Positions 8,705 through 17,266 of a DNA stretch of 32,982 nucleotides are shown here, in pieces. Where the stretch lies: contig NZ_JAAIYB010000038.1 in NCBI RefSeq assembly GCF_010894475.1, positions 1 to 32,982 on the forward strand, in the 5' to 3' direction. The position numbers and the translations under genes are program-made. The stretch is from Myxococcus vastator. Lineage in GTDB: Bacteria > Myxococcota > Myxococcia > Myxococcales > Myxococcaceae. Numbering within the stretch: position 1 is the stretch's first letter; each line of letters opens with the position of its first letter. The notes under the pieces are model-generated. The model ran no database searches. It saw nothing but the letters and a program-made list of their open reading frames with translations, and was not told the DNA's origin.

Positions 8705-9787
8705 GTGGCAGCCCGGCTCCCACCCTGGGCAGTGTTGCGGCGCGTGCGTGGCGTGCCCATACCTTCCCGCGTGCTGGCAGGTGCTTGGACGGGGTGGCGC
8801 ATCGGCAACGAGTCCGATGCAGGGGTGGAACAGACGCTGGCGGCGGTCGCCGAGCGTGCCTTCCGCTGTGGTGCGCGTGCGGGCTTGGAGTCCCTGGTGC
8901 GCGAGGCCCAGCGGATGACGGGCGCTTCCGGAGCGGCCTTCTATGACGGGCGCGTCTGCGTCGCGGCGACGGGGGTCGTCACGGCCACGCGCGTCCGGGG
9001 AAGGGTGAGCCGTCGGCCGGCCCTGGTGGTGTGGCCCGAACGGCCCACCGGCCGGGACGCGCGGGTGCTCGCGCGGCTGTCGGCGTTCGGCGCCGTGCTG
9101 CTCGCGGCGCATGCCCGCGAGTCGGACGCGGCGGCGCGGCACGTGCATCTGCTGAAGACGCAGCGGCGGTTGGAGCGGCAGGTGGTGAACCAGGAGCACC
9201 GGCGCTCCCGGGCTTCACACGACCTCAGGACACCATTGATGGTCATCAAGGGATACGTGGACATGATGCTGAAGGGAACGGCGGGCGGGCTGACGGCCCC
9301 CATCCAGCGCTACCTGGAGCGACTGCGCCGCTCGGCGGACGACCAGAGCGCCATCATCGACCGCCGGCTGGCGCAGGTGCGGGACGAGGGCGTGGCGGAC
9401 CTGCGCCCCATGCTGCGCACGGCCTTCATCCCCGCCGCGCGCGGCCAGCGCGGCGTGGACACGACGCTGACGCTTCCGGACCGGCCCGTGGCCATCTCCG
9501 GCTCCCGGGATGACGTGGAGCTGCTGGTGCGCACGCTGGCCCGCGCGGTGGCGGCGGCGGGCGCGCCCGCGGCGGTGCGCGTGGAGGCCGCGGGGGACGC
9601 GGGCGTGTGGCAGCTGCGCGTCACCCTCCGGGGCGGCAAGGCGCTGCCGGACAAGACTGTCACGCTGCTGCGGCACCTGACGCAGCGGCTGCGGGGCGGC
9701 CTCTCGTTGCCGGAGGAGACCGGCAACGGCTGGGTGGTCCACCTGCCGGTGGACGACACCGTGCCCGTGGCGCCTCGCGACGCGTGA
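8705..9787 (+). CDS. Histidine-kinase-like protein with degenerate ATPase region
   Basis: 360 residues from the GTG at 8705; AAGGA lies about 10 bases upstream, so the start is moderately supported. Residues 40-140 look like a short GAF-like sensor (TGASGAAFYDG...). A coiled coil at 140-170 leads into an H-box, SRASHDLRTPLMVIKGYVDMM, with His172. The C-terminal 130 residues occupy the place of the HATPase domain, but I find no N-box, no DxGxG and no G2 motif; the equivalent helix reads LVRTLARAVAAAG. It may be a phosphotransfer protein, a regulator of another kinase, or a dead kinase. It converges on cheA with 12 bp between stops. No membrane segment is seen. Confidence 0.7.
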   Translation: MAARLPPWAVLRRVRGVPIPSRVLAGAWTGWRIGNESDAGVEQTLAAVAERAFRCGARAGLESLVREAQRMTGASGAAFYDGRVCVAATGVVTATRVRGRVSRRPALVVWPERPTGRDARVLARLSAFGAVLLAAHARESDAAARHVHLLKTQRRLERQVVNQEHRRSRASHDLRTPLMVIKGYVDMMLKGTAGGLTAPIQRYLERLRRSADDQSAIIDRRLAQVRDEGVADLRPMLRTAFIPAARGQRGVDTTLTLPDRPVAISGSRDDVELLVRTLARAVAAAGAPAAVRVEAAGDAGVWQLRVTLRGGKALPDKTVTLLRHLTQRLRGGLSLPEETGNGWVVHLPVDDTVPVAPRDA

Positions 9788-9799
9788 GGCGCGCCGCCG

Positions 9800-12346
9800 T
9801 CAGGACGCGGGGAGCAGCTGGCGCACCAGCTCCAGCAGGCGGCCTCGCTCCACCTCGCGCTTGACGAGGTACCCGTCCGCGCCCGCCTCCAGACCGGCGG
9901 CGCGGTCCTCGGGACTGTCGAGCGACGTCACCAGGATGATGGGCGTGCGGTGCAGCTGCGGGTGCGACTTGATTCGCCGCGCCAGCCCCACGCCGTCCAG
10001 CCGGGGCATCTGCCAGTCGCTGACCACCAGCTGGCAGGGCGTGCGCTCCAGGATGCCCCACGCCTCTTCACCATCCGCCGCCGTCACCACCGGGTAGCCG
10101 GCAATCTCCAGCAGCGACTTCATGGCGAAGCGCGTGGTGAGCGCGTCGTCACAGACGAGGATGCGCGGCCGCGTCGTCTCACGCGCCACCGAGCGCGTCT
10201 CCGGCCGCGCCGCGCGCACCAGCTCCGCCGCGTTGAGCACCGGCACCACGCGGCCGTCATCCAGCACCGCCGCGCCCGCCAGGTGCCGCACGCCCTTGAG
10301 GTGCCGCCCCAGCGAGCGGACGACAATCTCCTGCTGCCCCACCACCTCGTCGATAGCGTACAGCACCTTGTCCTCGCCCACCGTCAGCAGCGCGGCGGCC
10401 TGCACCTTGCCGGAGTCCAGCGCCAGCGGCAGCCGGGGCAGGCCAATGGCCTCCGCCAGCGGCAGGAACGTGAGCTGCTCCCCGTCCAGGCGCGCCACCA
10501 CGCGGCCCGCGACGGTGCCCACGTCATCCGGGTTCAGCCGGAGGATGCGATTCACGCTGTCGGAGGGAATGGCGGACACCGTGGTGCCCGTGCGCACGAG
10601 CAACCCCAGCGCCGCGGCCAGCGTCAGCGGCAGGTCCACGGTGAAGCGCGTCCCCCGCCCCGCCGTGAAGGCCACGTCCACCGAGCCCTGGAGCCGCTGC
10701 GCCGTCGCCTGCACCACGTCCAGGCCCACGCCCCGCCCGGACGTCGCCGTCACCTGCTCCCGCGTGGAGAAGCCCGGCTGGAAGATGAGGCGCGCCGCCT
10801 GCGCGTCCGACAGCTTCTCCGCCTCGTCGGCCGGCAGCAGCCCCCGCCGCACCGCCGTGGCGCGCACCCGGCTGGGTGACAAGCCGGAGCCGTCATCCTC
10901 CACCACCACCGCGATGCGCGGGCCCCGGGGCTCCACCCGCACCGTCAGGCGTCCCGCCTCGGGCTTGCCCGCGGCCCGCCGCTCCTCGGTGGACTCCAGG
11001 CCATGGTCCATGGCGTTGCGCACCAGGTGCAGCAGCGGGTCCTTCAGCGCGTCGAGGATGCGCCGGTCCAACCGGACCTCGCCGCCCGTCAGCTCCAGCG
11101 TCACCTGCTTGTCCAGCCGCGCGGACGTCTCGCGCACGGTGCGCCGCAGCGGCTCCAGCACCTGCGAGGCCGGCACCATGCGCAGGTCGCGCAGGTCATC
11201 GCGCGCCACCTGGGCCACCAGCGTGAGCTGCTCACCGTCGCGGTGGGATTCCTTGGTCAGCTCCAGGAGCTGCTTCTGCAGCCCGCGCATCTGCGTCACG
11301 CCCGCGCGGAGCGGCTCCAGCGCGGGACCGCCGCCCGCCATCGCGAGCTGCGCCGACGCGCGCTCCAGGTGCATCAGCACCTCGCGCATGCCGTCCATCA
11401 ACACGCGGTGCGCCGCGCCCCGCCGCGTCTGCTGCGCGCGCCCGGCCAGGAGCAGCTCCACCTGAAGCGCGATGGACTCCAGCGTCTTCACCGACACGCG
11501 CACCGTCTGGTCCGCCGGTCCACGGGACTCCGGCGTGGCCACCGCGGCCGGGGCCCCCTGCGCCGCCGCGCCTTCCACGGGCGCGGGGACCGGCGACTCG
11601 CGCAGCGCATGGACGGCGCGCGCCACCGCCCCTGCCCCACCCGCGGCCTCCAACGCCGTCCGCAGCTCCACCAGCGTGCCAGCCACGTCCGCGGCGGCCA
11701 GCCCCGCGGAGTCACCGCCCGGCTCCATGCGCGTGAAGCCCAGCGCCGCGGCCTCCGCCAGCGTGGCCACCTTCTGCGCCCCGGCGGACTCGGCGGACGC
11801 CTTCAACGTGCGGGCCCGCTCCACCGCCGTGCGCACCACCGCGGCCCGGTCCGGCACGTCCGGCGAGCACAGCGCGCTCAGCCCCGCCTCGAGGAGGTCC
11901 AGCACCTCCAGCCCCTGCGCGGCCGCGCCCGAGGCCTCCGTCTGGGGGACGGCCTCCGCGGACTCGTGCCCCAGGGCGGCCAGCAGAGAGGACAGGCCTT
12001 CCACCACGGGGGACTGGCCGGCGTCGCCACGGGCCATGGCGCCTTCGATGGCGGAGAGGCCGCGCAGCATGGCCTCCACCAGGTCGCGGGGCAGCCGCTC
12101 CTCCTGGTTGAAGGTGGCCAGCCCGTCTTCGATGGCGTGCACCACCTGCTCGATGTCGTCCAGGCCCAGGCTGGCCGCGGAGCCCTTGAGGCTGTGGACC
12201 AGCCGCTTGAGCGACGGGAGCAGGTCCGGCTCACGCCCCTGCGCCGGGCCCTCCAGCCCCAACACCTTCGACCCGATGGCTTGAATCTGCTCGCGCGTCT
12301 CCGCGGAGAACACCGGCCAGATGCTGCGCAAGAGCTGAGGATCCAT
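9800..12346 (-). CDS. cheA: Hybrid chemotaxis kinase CheA-REC
   Basis: 848 residues; ATG at 12346 with GGGGAG inside the end of the upstream cheW (9-bp gap). P1/HPt domain at 1-110 has the site LVHSLKGSAASLGL (His51). A second HPt-like helical region follows at about 145-240, with Arg at the histidine position. The dimerisation part is about 280-430. The ATPase has N-box HLVRNAMDHGLE (Asn444), EDDGSGL (483-489) and SGRGVGLDVV (536-545). The CheW-like P5 domain spans about 575-715. A C-terminal receiver at 724-848 has ILVCDD, phosphoacceptor Asp777 (VVSDWQMP) and Lys829. This layout matches FrzE- and WspE-type kinases. It is the last gene of the operon. All catalytic motifs are intact. Confidence 0.93.
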   Translation of the reverse strand: MDPQLLRSIWPVFSAETREQIQAIGSKVLGLEGPAQGREPDLLPSLKRLVHSLKGSAASLGLDDIEQVVHAIEDGLATFNQEERLPRDLVEAMLRGLSAIEGAMARGDAGQSPVVEGLSSLLAALGHESAEAVPQTEASGAAAQGLEVLDLLEAGLSALCSPDVPDRAAVVRTAVERARTLKASAESAGAQKVATLAEAAALGFTRMEPGGDSAGLAAADVAGTLVELRTALEAAGGAGAVARAVHALRESPVPAPVEGAAAQGAPAAVATPESRGPADQTVRVSVKTLESIALQVELLLAGRAQQTRRGAAHRVLMDGMREVLMHLERASAQLAMAGGGPALEPLRAGVTQMRGLQKQLLELTKESHRDGEQLTLVAQVARDDLRDLRMVPASQVLEPLRRTVRETSARLDKQVTLELTGGEVRLDRRILDALKDPLLHLVRNAMDHGLESTEERRAAGKPEAGRLTVRVEPRGPRIAVVVEDDGSGLSPSRVRATAVRRGLLPADEAEKLSDAQAARLIFQPGFSTREQVTATSGRGVGLDVVQATAQRLQGSVDVAFTAGRGTRFTVDLPLTLAAALGLLVRTGTTVSAIPSDSVNRILRLNPDDVGTVAGRVVARLDGEQLTFLPLAEAIGLPRLPLALDSGKVQAAALLTVGEDKVLYAIDEVVGQQEIVVRSLGRHLKGVRHLAGAAVLDDGRVVPVLNAAELVRAARPETRSVARETTRPRILVCDDALTTRFAMKSLLEIAGYPVVTAADGEEAWGILERTPCQLVVSDWQMPRLDGVGLARRIKSHPQLHRTPIILVTSLDSPEDRAAGLEAGADGYLVKREVERGRLLELVRQLLPAS

Positions 12347-12355
12347 GGCGCGTGC

Positions 12356-12940
12356 CTACTCCCCTTCGGGCCGCGTGGCGGACGGGCCCCCGAGCTGCTC
12401 CAGGTCCAACACCGTCAGCCGGTCCGGCGTGAGGAACAAGAAGGGCCCGGGCGGAGGCTGGGACAGCTCCCCCTTCGGCAACTCCTTGCGCCCCTCGACG
12501 GACTCCGCCGCCAGCCCGAACCCCTCTTCGCTGTCATCCGCCTCGACCACCACCACCTTGCCGAGGTCCGACATGCCGCCGCCCTCCAGCCCCAGGAGCT
12601 GGCGCAGGTCCAACACCGGCACCACCCGCGAGCGGCTCACCAGCGCCCCCAGCACGTGCCGGGGAGCACCGGGCAGCGAGGCGATGCCGCGCGCTTCAAT
12701 CACGTGGTCCACGTGCTCGATTCGCACCGCATAGCGCTCGCCGCCCACGGTGAAGGCCAGCACGGAGAGCACCTCCTGGCGCTCCTCGTGGCGGGATTCG
12801 GCCAGGGCCCGGGCCCGGGCGCTCAGCACCTCGCGCCGCTTCTCCGGGCTCACCCCCTGCTTGCCGTCCAGCAGCGCGTGCGCCTCGGTGAGCTGGCGTC
12901 GCAGCCCGGCGTAATCCATCTTGGCGTCGTCCTTCGACAT
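12356..12940 (-). CDS. cheW: CheW-type coupling protein (second of two)
   Basis: 194 residues, ATG at 12940, four bases after the cheY stop. The CheW domain occupies about 55-185: VLAFTVGGERYAVRIEHVDHVIEA starts the first beta barrel, then LPGAPRHVLGALVSRSRVVPVLDLRQLLGL, the conserved CheW core. It should link the receptor to the CheA P5 domain at the membrane. The N-terminal 50 residues are a charged helical extension (MDYAGLRRQLTEAHALLDG), longer than in a minimal CheW. It sits directly before cheA and is probably its dedicated partner. Confidence 0.9.
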   Translation of the reverse strand: MSKDDAKMDYAGLRRQLTEAHALLDGKQGVSPEKRREVLSARARALAESRHEERQEVLSVLAFTVGGERYAVRIEHVDHVIEARGIASLPGAPRHVLGALVSRSRVVPVLDLRQLLGLEGGGMSDLGKVVVVEADDSEEGFGLAAESVEGRKELPKGELSQPPPGPFLFLTPDRLTVLDLEQLGGPSATRPEGE

Positions 12941-12944
12941 GCGC

Positions 12945-13324
12945 TCAGTACCGGGTCGCGGGCAGCTTCAGGATGTCGCGCACCTTCGAACGAAGGTCGT
13001 CCACGGACACCGGCTTGTTGAGGAAGGCGCTGGCCCCCACCAGCTTGCCCTTCTGCCGACTCGCGTCGTCCTTCAGCGAGGTGAGCATCATGAAAGGGGT
13101 GTCGTGAAGCTGCCGGTCCGCGCGGACCGCCGCGCACAGCGCGAAGCCGTCCATCTCCGGCATCTGCACGTCGGAGATGATGAGGTCCGGCTTGAGCTCC
13201 CGCGCCTTGGTCAGTCCAATCGCGCCATTCGGCGCGTCGAAGAACTCCAGCCCCCACCCCATCAGGTACACCTGAAGGAGGTTGGTGATGGTCTTCGTGT
13301 CTTCGACGATGAGCACCTTTGCGT

Positions 13325-13328
<4 letters not shown>
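12945..13328 (-). CDS. cheY: Single-domain response regulator, CheY-like
   Basis: 127 residues, only a receiver domain. Acidic residues Glu9-Asp10 (LIVEDTK), phosphoacceptor Asp53 ([13 protein letters not shown]), Thr83-Ser84 (MLTSLK) and Lys105 (FLNKP) are all present, so it should be phosphorylatable by the CheA encoded two genes downstream. There is no output domain, so it acts by binding another protein or serves as a phosphate sink for a CheA that already has its own receiver. Its ATG overlaps the mcp stop by 4 bp, indicating coupled translation. Confidence 0.9.
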
Positions 13329-14929
<1,601 letters not shown>

Positions 14930-14933
14930 GTTG

Positions 14934-14939
14934 CCTCCC
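14934..14939 (-). promoter_or_regulatory. Ribosome-binding site deciding the mcp start
   Basis: On the minus strand GGGAGG stands 4 bases before the GTG at 14929. The upstream GTG at 14941 would include this site inside the coding region and has only a poor site of its own, so the shorter protein is preferred. Confidence 0.55.
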
Positions 14940-14962
14940 ACCTCGTGCGGAGCGCGCGCCTG

Positions 14963-16459
14963 TCAGCGCACGCCATGCCAGCCAGCCTGCTCGACTGGCG
15001 CCAGGGCCTGCCTCAGGCCGCCGGCCGTCATCGTCTCCACCCCACGCAGCGGGTGTTCATCATCCAGTCCGTCCAGCGCGCGCAGGGCGTTCTGCCGCGC
15101 GCGCTCCGCGTCCTCGCGCCGCTCCATCCGCCCGTAGAGGGCCACCAGCGTGGCGTGCCCCTGCGCCAGCCGGGGCTCCAGGTACAGCGCCTTGCGGATC
15201 GCCTCCACCGCCCCGTTCAGGTCGCCACGAACCTCGGCCACCATGGAGAGCAGCAGGTACGCCTCGGGGACCAGCGCCTTCGCGGCCTCGCGCGCCAGCG
15301 CCTCCGCCGCCTCGAAGTGGCCCGCGCGCGCGGCGATGATGGCGCGCTCCAGGGGAGGGCCCTCCACGGCAAGGGACGCGTCCACGGCCACGGGCCGCGG
15401 TACGGCCAGCGCGGCGGAGGCTGGCGTGGACGCGGCCCACCCAGGACGCGACGTCCCGGGCGCGCCCAGGGACGTGTCGAACGTCAGCGGCCCTCCCTCC
15501 GTGGACGGCGTCGCGCCCCGGGGCGGCACGCGCGCGCGGCGCGCCCTTGAAGCGTCCAGCGCCTGAGACCACCCGGCTGGCGGCACCGCCGAGGCCACCT
15601 GATTGCGGCCCGCCCCCAGGCGAGGAAGCCGCGCCTCGGACGTCACGGCGCGCGGAGCGCCCGGCACCGGGCGCCGAAGCGCCACGCTGCCCTCGGCGTC
15701 CACCGTCTCCAGGCCCAGGCCATTGGTGAGCGGCACCTCCGCCGGAGAGACGAAGAGCAGCCCGCCGGGAGCCAGCGCGGCGATGAAGCGCTTGAGCACC
15801 TCCCGCGCCAGCTCGGTCGGGAAGTAGATGAGCACGTTGCGGCAGAAGATGGCGCCCAGGCCCATGAAGGGCGGCGGGTCCACGGCCAGGTTGTGGCGCC
15901 GGAACTCCACGGCGCGCCGGACCTGGGGGATGACGGAGGCGTCGTCGCCGCTGGCGACCAGGAACCGCTTCTCCAGCTCCGGCTCGATGCGGCGCAGGGA
16001 CCAGGGGCCGTACACGCCGTCCCGCGCGCGCTGGAGCGCCCGCCCCGACACGTCCGTGGCCAGCACGCGGAAGCGGCCTTCGGGCAGCCCCTCCGCCAGC
16101 AGGGCCATGGCGATGCTGTAGGGCTCCTCGCCGCTGGCGCAGCCCGCGCTCCACACCTGGAAGCACGGGGCCGGGTGCGTCTGCGCCAGGCGCGCCAGCG
16201 TGCGCAGGTGCTCCGGGTGACGGAAGAAGTACGTCTCGCCGATGACGGCGTGCTCGATGAAGCACTCCACCGCCGCGGCCTCGCGCACCAGCAGCTTGCG
16301 CAGGAAGGCGTCGGGAGCCAGGCCCCGCGAACGCGCGGCACGGCCCAGCGCCGTCTCCAGCGAGCGGCGCAGGCTGCGCGCCAACGTCACCCCGCAGGCC
16401 GACTGGAGGACGTCCTCGACCCGGGCCAGCGTCGCGTCGTCGAGCACCCCTTCGCTCAC
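14963..16459 (-). CDS. cheR: CheR methyltransferase with C-terminal TPR
   Basis: 498 residues from the GTG at 16459, which overlaps the cheW stop as GTGA; the frame extends further upstream only inside cheW. The CheR N-terminal helical domain is about 1-70, then IGETYFFRHPEHL (73-85), the SAM-binding VWSAGCASGEEPYSIAMAL (102-120) and FCRNVLIYF (205-213). A Pro/Ala/Arg-rich linker (266-367) leads to two or three TPR units (about 368-465). It methylates glutamates in the receptor encoded just downstream. The CheR-TPR architecture is shared with FrzF of Myxococcus and WspC of Pseudomonas. The TPR may regulate the enzyme or bind the receptor. No matching cheB methylesterase is present in the window. 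Confidence 0.92.
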   Translation of the reverse strand: MSEGVLDDATLARVEDVLQSACGVTLARSLRRSLETALGRAARSRGLAPDAFLRKLLVREAAAVECFIEHAVIGETYFFRHPEHLRTLARLAQTHPAPCFQVWSAGCASGEEPYSIAMALLAEGLPEGRFRVLATDVSGRALQRARDGVYGPWSLRRIEPELEKRFLVASGDDASVIPQVRRAVEFRRHNLAVDPPPFMGLGAIFCRNVLIYFPTELAREVLKRFIAALAPGGLLFVSPAEVPLTNGLGLETVDAEGSVALRRPVPGAPRAVTSEARLPRLGAGRNQVASAVPPAGWSQALDASRARRARVPPRGATPSTEGGPLTFDTSLGAPGTSRPGWAASTPASAALAVPRPVAVDASLAVEGPPLERAIIAARAGHFEAAEALAREAAKALVPEAYLLLSMVAEVRGDLNGAVEAIRKALYLEPRLAQGHATLVALYGRMERREDAERARQNALRALDGLDDEHPLRGVETMTAGGLRQALAPVEQAGWHGVR

Positions 16460-17022
16460 GGCGCCTCCGGCCCCACGAGCACCGCGGACGTCCGAAGCAA
16501 CGGGCGCACGCCCTCGGGCGTCCGGCACAGCCCCGCCATCAGCCCGCTGGCATCCCACGGCAGCGGCGACGCCCCATCCGGCGTCCCGTCCACCAGCACC
16601 GGGGACTCCACCAGGTCGCGCACGCGGTCCACCAGCACGGCCACCGTGCGCGCGCCGCCACCGCAGACCACCAGGTGCGCATCCAGGGAGGCCTCCCGCT
16701 TCACCCCCAGGAGCGCCGCCAGGTCCACGACGACGGCCGGGCTGCCCCGGTAGACGAACGTCCCCGCCACGTGCGCGGGCGCCCCGGGCAGCGGCTCCAG
16801 CTCCACCAGCCGCACCACCTCCCGCACCGTCTCCGCGTCCAGCAGCGCGCTGGTACCCGCCGCGTCCACCGCCAGGTACATGCCCGGCAGTCGCAGCTCA
16901 CCCGCCAGCGACGCCAGCTCCTGGCGCAGCCGGGCCTGCTCCGTCTCGAGCTGACCCAGCCGCTCCTCGACGGAGAGGCGGCGCGACTGCGCGGCCATGG
17001 AATTATCTGCTGTGTCTGCCAT
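16456..17022 (-). CDS. cheW: CheW-type coupling protein (first of two)
   Basis: 188 residues, first gene of the chemosensory operon; ATG at 17022 with GGGAG about 8 bases upstream. Residues 15-45 form a charged coiled coil (VEERLGQLETEQARLRQEL). The CheW fold follows: MYLAVDAAGTSALLDAETVREVVRL, then LPGAPAHVAGTFVYRGSPAVVVDLAALLG, the conserved core. It differs clearly in sequence from the second CheW of the operon, as in Wsp and Frz systems where two adaptors have separate roles. It ends overlapping the cheR start by 4 bp. Confidence 0.88.
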   Translation of the reverse strand: MADTADNSMAAQSRRLSVEERLGQLETEQARLRQELASLAGELRLPGMYLAVDAAGTSALLDAETVREVVRLVELEPLPGAPAHVAGTFVYRGSPAVVVDLAALLGVKREASLDAHLVVCGGGARTVAVLVDRVRDLVESPVLVDGTPDGASPLPWDASGLMAGLCRTPEGVRPLLRTSAVLVGPEAP

Positions 17023-17063
17023 CAGGGGAACTCCCGCCTGTCACTGAAGCGCGGGATTTGAGC

Positions 17064-17093
17064 ACGCTAGTCTGTCAGACAAAGAAGCGTCAA
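17064..17093 (-). promoter_or_regulatory. Candidate promoter of chemosensory operon with palindrome
   Basis: On the minus strand TTGACG (17088-17093) and TAGCGT (17064-17069) are spaced 18 bp. The -10 is only a partial match. The spacer next to the -10 is filled by the palindrome GTCTG-T-CAGAC (17070-17080), a possible repressor site. The start codon is about 40 bp downstream. Confidence 0.45.
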
Positions 17094-17266
17094 TGCGGGC
17101 TAACCGGCATTCACTCTCACACGAATGACGAGTGATGGCGGCAACGGAAGGCGTCAGACGTGCTGGATCGGACAACCCCCTGGTGCGAAGCGCGCGGCAG
17201 GTATGGTTTGATGAAGTGCGGCGACACTTCTGGAGAACCGATGTTGCTTGCTGTCTGGGGCTACGA

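Noticed and set aside
11003-13021. 672-codon plus-strand frame across cheA, cheW and cheY
   Set aside because: It is antisense to three genes with complete motifs; composition (His, Arg, Gln-rich) is a shadow pattern.
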